Assembly: GCA_027382625.1 (NCBI GenBank)
Contig: JAJKFJ010021174.1
Coordinates: forward strand, 62,001-126,000
Source of the DNA: Tetmemena sp. SeJ-2015
Taxonomy: Eukaryota; Ciliophora; Spirotrichea; Sporadotrichida; Oxytrichidae
Length of the DNA: 64,000 bases
Reading direction: 5' to 3'
Positions 12,566 to 22,654 of the stretch are shown in pieces. The notes beneath the pieces are model-generated. The model saw only the letters and a list, made by a program, of their open reading frames with translations. It was not told the origin of the DNA and ran no database searches. Position 1 is the stretch's first letter, and each line of letters begins with the position of its first letter. A program made the position numbers and the translations under genes.

Positions 12566-13382
12566 ATTTGTTTTCATACGAACATTTTGAGCTTGAAATT
12601 TTTGGAGAATCACCTTTTAAGAGATGCTTCTTTGAATCCTTTAAAATATATATACAAGATAATAAATTAAGAAGATAAATAAAGTGACTTATTTTCACAT
12701 CACTTTTTAAACCTTAAATATGCATCTATTATATATTGAATGATACTACAAAATTATCAGATAGTTTCTCATTCGAAGTATCTTTGTTAATTAGCAACTT
12801 CTCCTTTAAAATAATGCAAATTATAATTGTATGATAAGAAATTTATATTCTTCCTTGATAAATACCATTTCTAAATTTCAAATTAGTAATACTAGTAGAT
12901 TTAAATTTAATTCGTTATGTTTAGGTTTCCAAAAATTCTAAATCTACCGATCTAATAATTTATACATGAATTAAGAAACCCCCTTATTAAAAATCCTCTT
13001 TATTTATTTTAATTTTTATAAAAAGAAGAAGAATTAAGCAGTTAAAAGTTAGATCTCTCTGATTTGTATAATTATTCTCATTATTATGATAGCCCAATTA
13101 TGAAAATTCATCTTGTTTTTTAGCTTCAAGAAAATTTAAGAGATTTAAATAATTGCATATTATAGAAAAAAGCCTTTTTCAACTGGCAAGCTTAAATATT
13201 TTTGCCATAAATACCCTTTATCGCAGTTTATTCTAATCTTTTCATTTCATAGCAATTACTCAAGATCATCATGTTTACCTTAAAGATAACAAGAAATTTA
13301 AACCCTCTTTGAGAGGAGTGACCTTTATTTTATTCATAAAATTACCGATATAAAAGGATAGGTAAACAACCCTGTGTCAACT
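12566..13382. other. AT-rich spacer, no gene seen
   Basis: Frequent TGA in all frames and no conserved block. The true 5' end of the following CCCH gene may lie here, since its frame is open upstream of the first secure codons without an obvious ATG. Confidence 0.5.
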
Positions 13383-16300
13383 TACGGCTCCTCACAATCT
13401 CCAGGCTATACGAACGCTCAAGCTTCCCAATCAATTCACTCTTCTCAATCTTAGAGTTCTCAGCGTGGTCGAGACTCAAATGATTGTAATCCTCTCTCTT
13501 TCCTGTTTCATTCCCCCTTTAGAAAAAATTCTATAAAAGCGCAATTTCAGAGAAGATGAATTGGAATCAGGCCAGAAATAGCAATTCCAGAAGTAAAGCA
13601 GTTCTCAAAGCTCGCAGCAGCAGCAATTTTAGAATAATCAATCTGCTGACTCTTTTAGCACTAATCACTCCCAGGGAAATGCACCTTACTACTCTTAGCA
13701 AAGCCAGTAAAGCAATCAGCATAATAACCAAGGGCAGAGAAACTCCCAGTAGTCCTTCTAGAAGCCATCTCCGGTGCAAAGACAAATTTCTGGCGGCAGC
13801 TAGAGCGGCAAGTCCTCAAAGTAGAAGCATCAAGAATCAGAGGGTGCTATATCTGAGGGCGAAGAGGGTGCATTCAATGGAGGCAGTGCAAAAAAGAGGT
13901 AGGAGAAAGCAGCCAGTAAGATGAATGAGAGAGGAAGAGAGAAGGACTCAACTCAGTAAAGAGATAGCAAGAGATCTTCAGAAAGAGGTAGTAAAGACAA
14001 AAAGACTCAGAGGAATGGAGTCAGTGGAGAGGAAAAGAAAAGACCTGACAGGAAGAAAGATGTGAGTTGTGATTCTGCTGAAGAGATTATGAAGAACTTG
14101 AAAAGTAAGTGCCTCTACTATTTACTAGCAAAGAGTCTTAATTCATTGTGTAGAGACAACAACTGCAAAGTTTAAGAATTATGGCTAAGAAGACACTCGA
14201 GGAGGAGGAGGAGGTATGATGCAAGGTAGGGGTTAATAGTAGAACTATTAAGAAAATTAGAGACATCATTAGCCGAACTAGATGGGAAGAAATCCTAATC
14301 AACCTTTCAATAACTAAAGCTATTAGCCATAATAAAACAACTAAGGTTTCAATAAGTTCCAAAACAATGGTAATGGTCAGTTTAAAAATCCGAGATAGAT
14401 GAATGGGATGGGAATGAATAATGGAATGCCTCCTATGGGTCATAACAATAATATGGGAGGTCACAATTAGATGAATAAATTTAAGACTTTGGGTGCCAAG
14501 AATAATATGCAAGGTCATGGTGGAATGAAACCAAATGGAATGAAAATGCCATTTGGAAATAAAATGAACCCTTATTATGAAATTAAGAGCATTTTTAATA
14601 TCAGTAATTGAATTTAATTTATGCAATAACAACAGAGAGGGCAAAAGCCTGGTGGATTTTAGAAAAATGGAGGTTAGAAGGACTAGTTTTTCACAACCAA
14701 GTTAGGGAAAAAGTTTCCCTAGAATGGAAATCCGATGATGAATTAGCACCAAGGAAAGATGCAAAATAAGAGTGTATATCTGTCCTAGTCTCTCTGTAAA
14801 TATGTGCTCACAAACACCTGCCATAGAGGAGCTGATTGCAACTTTTCTCACGCCTTGAATGAATTCCCTTGCAAGTATTTGCACGGTACTGGATTCTGCG
14901 AGAAAGGTTAGCAGTGCAAGTTCGGCCATAGAATTCTAGATGAAGCTGAAATTCACAAATTCATGACTGAGAATGAAGAATTCCTGACTGAGCTTAAATA
15001 GAAGCAAGGAAAGACTAATCTTGGAGACTACTTTGATAGGTTCGTATAGCAGAAGCAAGTTGGAAAGAACCAAGCAAGTGTCGAACACACTATGCTTCCT
15101 CCATAAATGATCATGGGTAACTAAGGTCAGAATGGCTAAAGTGTGGGAGGGCACATGAATCAGATGGGTCTTGGTAACCAAGCTGCTTCACAATAAATGG
15201 GCGTCTCCTCAAATCAGGGCTTCAGCTAAAATCAGTAGAGCCTTTTCTAAAACCAATTCTAAGGTAATCAGAATTACAAGCAACAGAGTTAGAATAATCA
15301 CCAAGCAACAAGCTTTTAGCAACAGCAAAATTAGTAAAGCTTCCCTGCTAATTTGTAGTCCCTCATGGGTTAAACCTAGGTGCAGCCGTAATAGCAAAAT
15401 ACCAACTTACCTGACCTCTCTAAATTAATGCAAGGGACAAATAATCTAAACTCAAACCCTATGATGGCTCTACTGAACTAGAACCAAAGCAATCAACAGC
15501 CACAACAACAGAATCAAAGTTAATTGGCTGGTTTCCTCTCTGGTCTTTTAGGATAAGGCTAGTAACAGCAGCCTGTAAACTAGCAGTAGTAAACTCTACA
15601 GTAGATATTAGCTATGAATTAAACCTAGAACTAACCCTCAGCTCAATAATTACCTCCTGTAGTTGCTTAACTCTTAGGGATTCAACAAGTCTAGTAACCT
15701 CAACCAAATGAACTTCTTGCCTAAGTTGCTTAAATGCTGAGCTCATAGAAGTAAACCAATAATACTCAAAATCCTTTGCAATCTTTGATTCCGGGTCTTG
15801 GAGCACTTCCTCAGAATTAAGTTTATTCATAAAATTAAAATATTTATATTTATGTAAAATTAAAAATTATTTAGCAAAATATTCGCTTCTGTAGCATGAA
15901 TAGGTTAAATTTTAATAGAACTTTGGAGATATTTGTTTAAAATTACACGCTTATTGTCTGGAATTGAAATGAGGCCTACTTATTTTCATGACTCTAAAAG
16001 AACTAGTATAATTAAGAGTGAAATTTATTTAGAGTTCAATTTAAACAAAAGTGAAAAAAAATAAGATGGAGAGAGAACCCATTTTGTTTTAAATAGAAAA
16101 AAAGTTCTTCTTTCTATATTTTGAGATTATCATTAAAATTTATGAAAAAGATGAATATAAAACTAATAACAAGAATAGATCTTGCATATTTTTTTTGTAA
16201 TTATGATAGATTTAAAATTACTTTAAAGTTTAGGCAGCTCAAGCTCCTTCATAGAATCAGCTGAATAATTTCCTATAAGCTTTTCAGTCCAACCCCCAAG

Positions 16301-17483
16301 CTCTCGCTGAGTTCTTAAGCTAACCACCTTAAGTTCAGTAGTAACTTATCAGCTAATTCGAAACTCAGTAACAGCAAGCAGCTCTTTAGAAATAGCAACA
16401 GTAGCAACAAGCTCTACAAACTTAGCAGGCTCAGTTGATTGCAACCTTATTGAGTAGTGGCAATCCTAATCCACAGCAGATTCAATAGATCACTTCACTT
16501 ATTTCAAGCATGAATCCTCAAAACTCCTAACAGCCATCAAATAACCAGACTTAGAGTCAATCTCTTGTTCAAAGCTTACTCGGTCAAGTTGCTACTTCTT
16601 CGCCTTAGATTCAGCCTGCAGTCCCGATCATTCCATTGTAGACGCAATCACAATAGAATCCTCTCGATGCACAAGCTCTCCTCTAACAGTTTCAACTTAT
16701 GAGTTCCTTAGGCCAAGGCAGCTAATAAGCAAGTTCATCTTCTCTCTAAGGAAGTAACAACTTGCTGAATTAAAGCAATGGACAGCTAGCAAACGGCCTT
16801 TTAGGCTAGCAACTTCCACAATAAGCTCAGCCCACAGCAACTTAAAATCAGCAAATGCAGCAACCTTAGGCTCACTAAATGCAAAGACAAGATTCTACTT
16901 AGAGCAATCACTTATTTTTGTGAAGTAAAATATGACCTTAAGATAAATAAGTTGCAGATATTTAATGAGTTTGAATGGAGGTCTTGGAAAGCAAGTTAGC
17001 AATCCTTATGATCTGAAGAAGAAAGAAGAAGGCAAAAAGAATTCAGTTGCCGCAGACATAAACAGTCTCTTCAACAAGCTTAAAAAGTCTAAAAGTGACT
17101 CAGGTCATGGAAGTGCGGCAGGGCACTAATCGCCCTAAGTAATTCCTGGCTTGACTGATTCTGGAAAATCAAGTGCTCAAAAGATCGGAGAAGTAGCTGA
17201 ACAAAAAGAGCCAAACGGAGCAGCTTAAGTTCCAGCAGCTTCGTTTTCAGCCTAGAATGGAGGTCATAACTCATTCCAGCAGAACCAGTTTGGTTTCCCT
17301 ACTCCTGATTCTTTCTAGCATTAGAAACTCACAACTTCCAATCCTATTAATGCGCCTGGTAGCAATGCAAACGGACAAGACTTTTTCAGTTCAGGTACAA
17401 AAATTTAGTCAGAGCAAGCCAAGCAAAGTCTTAAGGACAAGCTTGCCCTCTCAGGTATCATTCGCAAGAGTGGTTAGTAATGA
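13383..17483 (+). CDS. CCCH zinc-finger protein with long Gln-rich tail (ZC3H4/6/8, Su(sable)-like)
   Basis: Two C-x(7-9)-C-x(5-6)-C-x3-H fingers at about 14,790-14,930: LCKYVLTNTCHRGADCNFSH and then FPCKYLHGTGFCEKGQQCKF-GH. The spacing and the FPCK...H.TG.C pattern match the ZC3H4/ZC3H6/Suppressor-of-sable group of nuclear RNA-binding proteins; this assignment is inference. The N-terminal part is Gln/Ser-rich, then charged (RDRKKD-type) and Asn/Met/Gly-rich. The C-terminal 800 residues or so are Gln-rich, largely written with TAA and TAG, which gives a prion-like low-complexity tail. It ends LKDKLALSGIIRKSGQQ and TGA at 17,481. Three introns and three IESs are supported, including one of 407 bp. 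The start was not found; the first codon given is only where the frame becomes secure. Confidence 0.82.
13486..13522 (+). other. GT-AG intron, 37 nt
   Basis: GTAATC...TTTAG; splicing joins SND to QKILQKRNFREDELESGQ in frame. An IES with pointer ATGA would also repair the frame, but the splice signals are good. Confidence 0.65.
14105..14153 (+). other. GT-AG intron, 49 nt
   Basis: GTAAGT...TGTAG; splicing gives MKNLKRQQLQSLRIMAKK. Confidence 0.75.
14214..14239 (+). other. GT-AG intron, 26 nt
   Basis: GTATGA...AATAG, contains TGA in frame; removal joins the Glu run to QNYQENQRHHQPNQMGR. Confidence 0.6.
14585..14614 (+). other. IES, 30 bp, pointer AATT
   Basis: Copies at 14,581-14,584 and 14,611-14,614. 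The segment carries an in-frame TGA; removal gives NPYYEIQFMQQQQRGQKPGG. Confidence 0.7.
15826..16232 (+). other. long IES, 407 bp, pointer AAGTTTA
   Basis: Seven-base copies at 15,819-15,825 and 16,226-16,232. The interior is much more AT-rich than the flanks and has TGA in the coding frame. Removal joins LGALPQNQV to QAAQAPSQNQLNNF with no frame change. It has no splice-site ends. Confidence 0.85.
16915..16940 (+). other. IES, 26 bp, probable pointer CTTA
   Basis: Copies at 16,911-16,914 and 16,937-16,940; removes an in-frame TGA and joins the Gln-rich tail to MSLNGGLGKQVSNPYDLKKK. Confidence 0.5.
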
Positions 17484-18005
17484 GGGGATTAATTCGTGGT
17501 GGTAAGATAAATCAGTGAGGGTGATTGAAGGGTATTGTATCTCGGATCTTAAATTGAAGAGTACTTGCTTTTATGATATCACACCGAACTGAGTTCTCCA
17601 CATTCTCGACCATTGAGTCGGTTAGTTAATAAGCAAATCTCTCTTCACTACTATTTTCAACTCACCAATAATTAAACTTTTCTTTTGAGATAGCGTGAAA
17701 TCAAGGCTTTAAGAAATAGAGCTTAAGATTTTCTTTCTTTTATTAAGGTGTATCGATTTGATTAATATTTAAATCTAGATCTCTCTTTTATTCTCTCTCT
17801 CTTATGCTTATTCATTCATAGTGAGGAACACTCTTCTCATGAGTTGTGAGTATTTCTTTATTGTCTTATTCCACTCTTAATTGACTCACACCACCAGCTC
17901 ACCACATACCTTAGTTCAGTATCATAACTTCAACTTGCCATCACCAAATATAACCCTCCTATACATTCATTTACATATATAAACATCCATTTTTGAAATA
18001 TAAAA
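17484..18005. other. intergenic spacer
   Basis: Between two rightward genes. Pyrimidine-rich with tandem CT runs (about 17,780-17,900), no coding block. Confidence 0.6.
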
Positions 18006-20536
18006 ATGGAAACAGTTAGAAATACCATCATCAACAACAAAACTCAAGCTCCTTCTGCCGCCACAACCCAGGCTAGCAACATGCACTTTAATGATGCTAA
18101 AAAAGCTAGAATCCAAATTCCTCAAATTGCTAACAAGATCACTATTTAGGGCACCTTTATCGAAAACAAAGACAACAAAACCAAAAATAGCAATACTATC
18201 TTCAATACCAACACAACCACTTCAAACCAATTTGAAAATCAAACCAACTTCATGGAAAACAACTTCGGCGATAATAACAACAACAACACCTATAATATGG
18301 CATTTTACCCTCAAATTAACATTTCCTAAACTGTTGGATAGTAGATATAAATTGTTTTTAAAGACCAAAATTATGATTGGAAAGAGAGTGAAGAGGAACC
18401 AGGGAACCTTCGGATAGAATTCTGAGGTATCAGATGCGGAAGAAGGGGAAGAAGATGCGGAGGGGAAAAAGTATTTTATTAAGAGAGCTAAGTTTACCGA
18501 TAGATTTAGCGTCAACGATGATATGTATAAGTTTTATCCTATTTAAAAGAGTATTTAATTCCAATAAATTTAAGTTTGACAATTTTGAGGATAGAGAAAA
18601 CAATAATAGATTTATTGTGTAATCAGGATAGAATTCTAAATTCCATTCATAATATTGAGCTTAAAATAATTTTTTTGTTGTTGTTGCTACAATAGAGATT
18701 TCAAATTTCGTGAATCTTTTTGCATAATGAAGCTAATTAAAGTTTAAAGTTTTTGATCTAATTTTAAAAAGTTAAAAGACAAAAAATATTTTTTGACATT
18801 ATAATGTAATTTAAAAATCTAAACTAATTATTTTAGGATTCTCATAATAGAGAAAATGAAGAATTTTCAAAGCGAGAAACTACCATCTTTAATAATAAAA
18901 ATAATAATTGCAATAATGATGAAAATAATAATAACGAGATCTCTGGCCTCTCAATTGATTTTAACGCAAATTCTAACGATACTACGAGCACTGCAACTAC
19001 TGAAAATGGAAAGTCTTTCAATACTAGCCCTGACTATAATAAAATCTACGAAAAAGAGCAAACAATTTTCGAAGCAGAGGATTCTTTCTTCCCTCAATTA
19101 TAAATTAATTGAATGCTGTATTTAAAGAGGTGTTTTAATTTAACGTAAAAAAGAGAGATAGAAAATTCGAGAACAAAGAGGCGGAAAATGTAGCAACTGA
19201 AAATAATAACAATTTTAGCAAGTTTGATAACTTAATTTGCATTGCTTGCAAGCTCCAATTCCATAAACTTAAGTTTATAAATTTATCAGCAAATCTACTG
19301 TTCATAATCTGAAATACTTAAAATCATAAGTTAATTTTGAGTGTGAATTTAAGTTTGACAAATTCTGTCATAACTGCTTTAAGATCTTTGAGGAGATAGC
19401 AGTATTTGTTGATAAGAAGGAAGCCACTTTTGAATTCACAGAGAGAAAGAGTGAAATCCTCATAACTTGCATAAATGGCCACAAGTTCAAAACTGACTAT
19501 AAACTCAAAGTGTAAGTCAAGATATTTTGGATACAAAACATATACTTTTTAATTTCTATATAAATTGATCAAGAGTTTAACTAATTTTCATTTTAGAGTA
19601 AAAAAATGGTGCAAAGATTGTAAAAATACAGCGAGAGATAAAAGGAAAGACTATTATAGGCAGGAGGACGCACAAAGACAGGAGGAATTCCAGAGGATAC
19701 AGAGAGAGATGTTTGAGAGAGCAAGAACTAACAGCGGCAGCACAAATGCAGACACTCAGGCTGAAGACGATTTCTTTGAAGAGTTCGATGCTTCCAATCC
19801 TGAAGGAACTTACGAGGAAACAAAGTAGACTGCTTATTATAAACTATCATCATCCATATTGATATTTCGTATTGCAGAAGAACTCCGTAAATTTGAGGAG
19901 TTTAGATTCGCTGATGAAGGAGAAGCCAGAAGATTCTTCGAAGACTACCTTGTCAATGAAAATGAAGCTAGCACAGCTGCATTCTCTCAGCAGTTTACCT
20001 TCGAGCTTGTGGATTATATAAATGCCATGCCAGACTACAGAGTTATTAACATGTTCAAGTCCATATAGAAAGACAAGAGAATGCGCGCCTTTAGAAGACT
20101 AAAAATTAACTATATCTGAGGAGTATCATATTTTGAGTGATTTAGACTTGCCAGAATCATCCACCCCGACAAGAACGCTCATATCCTCGCCAAGGATGCT
20201 TTCCAGAAGTTGCTGCTGCATAGTAGTTGTTTACGGCCGCTTCAACCTTCCTCACAGCCTAAACATTTCATCACTGCCATCTTCAACAACATCAACACCT
20301 ATACCACCATGTACACCGCTATTACCATTGTTGCCACTAGAATCGCTTTCGCTAGTTTTGTCTTCCTTTCAATGTTGAAGAGTCTAATAGAAATTGCTTC
20401 TAATGAGATGAAAGTTAAGACTATTATGATGAGGAAAGATTCTTAAACTTCAAAATACATTTTAGGGAGAATTTTGATAGTTTTTTTTTTAAAAAATTGT
20501 TTACAGAACTAAGTCAATCAGAGCTCAGCACTTTGA
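18006..20536 (+). CDS. J-domain (DnaJ-type) protein with Cys-rich domain
   Basis: ATG at 18,006 (METVRNTIINNKTQAPS). A long Asn-rich N-terminal region runs to about 19,100. A Cys-rich domain follows at about 19,230-19,650, with CIACKLQFHKLKFDKFCHNC, then TCINGHKFKTDYKLK and, after an intron, KKWCKDCK; this looks like a metal-binding fold. A charged helix and an acidic segment lead to AEELRKFEEFRFADEGEARR. Then, after an IES, a J-domain core RRLARIIHPDKNAHILAKDA carries the diagnostic HPD. The C-terminal 90 residues or so are hydrophobic in part (TAITIVATRIAFASFVFLSM), possibly a membrane segment. J domains stimulate Hsp70 ATPase. A one-base frame change near 18,400 and at least three IESs plus one intron interrupt the gene. 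Confidence 0.8.
18638..18842 (+). other. IES, 205 bp, pointer ATTCT
   Basis: Copies at 18,633-18,637 and 18,838-18,842; very AT-rich interior with TGA in frame. Removal gives VQSGQNSHNRENEEFSKRET, an Asn/Glu-rich stretch like its flanks. Confidence 0.8.
19277..19356 (+). other. IES, 80 bp, pointer TTAAGTTT
   Basis: Eight-base copies at 19,269-19,276 and 19,349-19,356. Removal joins CKLQFHKLKF to DKFCHNCFKIF and completes the Cys-rich domain. Confidence 0.9.
19513..19596 (+). other. GT-AG intron, 84 nt
   Basis: GTAAGT...TTTAG; splicing joins DYKLKV to VKKWCKDCKNTARD. Confidence 0.8.
20101..20148 (+). other. IES, 48 bp, pointer AGACT
   Basis: Copies at 20,096-20,100 and 20,144-20,148. The segment holds two TGA codons in frame; removal makes FRRLARIIHPDKN, the start of the J-domain HPD motif. 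Confidence 0.92.
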
Positions 20537-20846
20537 ATATCATAATGGAACTCTAATAGCTTTATTTATTATTTTGAGTCTATGGTAACTTGTTTCTGAG
20601 TCATCCTAAGATGTTCTTCTTAAACCAAGACATATTCTAAGAATTTATTTAAAAAAAAGCTAATTATGGTATGCTACTCCATCAGCACATATCATTTTAT
20701 ATTTTAAGCATGAACACATATATAAAACTATATTAAAGGGGATAATTTTATAACGAATTTCTATATTTTCTAATGAATTTTTTAAACTATAAATTCTTCT
20801 AACTATTCTACAATATCTTCTATCTAACTGAAATCCACAAAAAAAT
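20537..20846. other. spacer between convergent genes
   Basis: AT-rich, between two convergent gene ends; nothing else seen. Confidence 0.6.
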
Positions 20847-22169
20847 TCAGTCTTATTTCTTCAAAGCAGCAGCTATAATTATTCCAAGAACTGCCCCTGC
20901 AATTAGCAGCACCATGAAAATGATAAACTTCAATTCAGATTCAATTTATTTTTGTGGTTTAAACTTGTCCGTCATATAGTTCTTGCCAAAGTAGACTATA
21001 TACTTCATAGTTCTCTTTGAAGTGGCTTCAAGTTGGTTAAGTTGCGTGTCTATCTTCATGATTCTTTCATTTTGCTTTTGCAATTCAAGCAGCTGAGCAT
21101 CAGCCATTTCGTCCATCTGTCCCACCCTCTTCATAATTCTCTCCACTGCCTTTTTAGACTTGTCTTAAATCTCGAGTCCCTTTTATCCCACAATTTGCAC
21201 ATCAGCTTTTGTATAGTCTATTTTCTCCTCTTAAATTCAATAATATGTACATATATCAACGATTTAGGATGTGAAAATGTTGTCGGCCATCTCAATGTCG
21301 AGGTTATTCTAATTTCTCATGCCTCTCATTCTCCTTTACTGCCGCCCTCCATCCGCTTCTTCGTCATTTTCCCCTGGAGGACCTCCTCTTGCGCTTCTCT
21401 GTTTTCTCCTGGACCTCTTTCCCCCTCCCTCCTCGTCCTCATCATCATTATCTTATTATAAATCAAATCTTCATAATAGATGAATTTAACTTGTTTTCAA
21501 GCAGAGAGCTGCTAGGCTTTGGTAACTTCTTAACCTACTTTATCTAACTACCGCTTCAGCTTTAGTAGATCCTCTAAACTCATCAGAATTAAATCAGGGA
21601 AAAATAATAATATCTAGAAATCGACTGACTTGCTCTGCAAAGCTCAGATAAATTTAAATCCATGTGAAACAATCATTACCTTCAAACTCAGCTTCTCTAT
21701 CCTTAGGAAGTCTTTTTAGGTCATACTGCACATTTAAAATAATATTTAGATGCTCATAAGCATAAAATAATATAAAATTTGAATAAATAATTGGCACCAT
21801 AATATAATTTAAGGGGTTTATTCTTGATGTCTTTCACTCAAAATATACTCTATAAGTGCATCTGTATTTATTTTCAATGGATTGTTGATTTTGTCCATCT
21901 GAGTGTTTGCATTTTCAATTATCTTGTCTTTTTCAGCTTAACTTTTCTAATTTCATAATTTAATTCAACTAACTCGAACAAACAAATAAAAGATTCCCAT
22001 AACTCCACCAGTGTTTTTAATAATTTTTTTAAGGGAAAAAGGAAATTATTGGTTGAACATTTTGACTTACAGTGATCTAAATCTTTTCTACGTTCTTTTA
22101 CAGACGGCCTATTTTAGTTTCGACCATCTCAATGTAGTCCTTGATCTCTTCAATAATCTTTGCTGCCAT
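20847..22169 (-). CDS. Qb-SNARE, NPSN-like, C-terminal membrane anchor
   Basis: ATG read leftward from 22,169 (MAAKIIEEIKDYIEMVETK). An N-terminal helix, an intron and the block KDKIIENANTQMDKINNPL are followed by VQYDLKRLPKDREAEFEG and a coil (SLEDLLKLKRQLDKVGQE). Then comes an acidic/RGG-like insert (about 21,290-21,460) and the SNARE helix: MKRVGQMDEMADAQLLELQK then QNERIMKIDTQLNQLEATSK. An anchor follows (KFIIFMVLLIAGAVLGIIIA) and TGA at 20,847. Heptads and the MGRV/MKID-type centre resemble plant NPSN Qb-SNAREs, which act in membrane fusion. At least two further short interruptions, near 21,230 and 21,480, look like IESs (for example a 33-bp one with pointer TAA), but their edges are less certain. 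The acidic Gly/Arg insert is unusual for a SNARE. Confidence 0.8.
21947..22070 (-). other. GT-AG intron, 124 nt
   Basis: Read leftward: GTAAGT...ATTAG; splicing joins VEKIQIT to KSQAEKDKIIENAN in frame. Confidence 0.75.
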
Positions 22170-22654
22170 TATTTTAAATATTATTAATCCAAATTATGTC
22201 CTATTTTTACTACTGTCTACATTTCTTTTTATATCCAATTAAAGTTATTGAAAGAAATAAATTTAGTTCATTTCAATCTAACTACATAAGCTATTGTTAT
22301 TCTATGAAATGTTATTGTCTGAATGATGAAACTCAGATCTATGGGATGGAGAATAATATTTTTGTTAATTTATTTGGCTAAGCTTTCAAAGATAATTTCA
22401 TATCACTTCAAACTTTAATCATGGAAGCAGCACCCCAAAGTATATTCAAAATTAAAGCACTCTCATACATATTATATTGTATATGAAGGTTCTGCTGTCA
22501 AAGGTGAAGTTAATTCCACCCTACTACTTATTCTAATTCCTCTATAAAATCTTAAAGTTTCAAGATTTAAAGATGAAAATTGTAAATAAGTAAGTATGAA
22601 ACTATTTATAGATTGTTGGAGGGATGGTGCTAATAGTTTTCGTTAATCGTTTTT
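22170..22654. other. AT-rich spacer, no gene seen
   Basis: Lies between the start of the SNARE gene and the 3' end of the next leftward gene. A 60-codon open frame here has no family features. Confidence 0.5.

Noticed and set aside
13556..13924. Alternative open frame MNWNQARNSNSRSKAV over the Gln-rich start of the CCCH gene
   Set aside because: The neighbouring frame gives the Gln/Ser-rich sequence that continues into the zinc fingers after splicing.
21033..21461. Plus-strand Leu/Ser-rich frame
   Set aside because: Antisense of the Qb-SNARE helix and its acidic insert.
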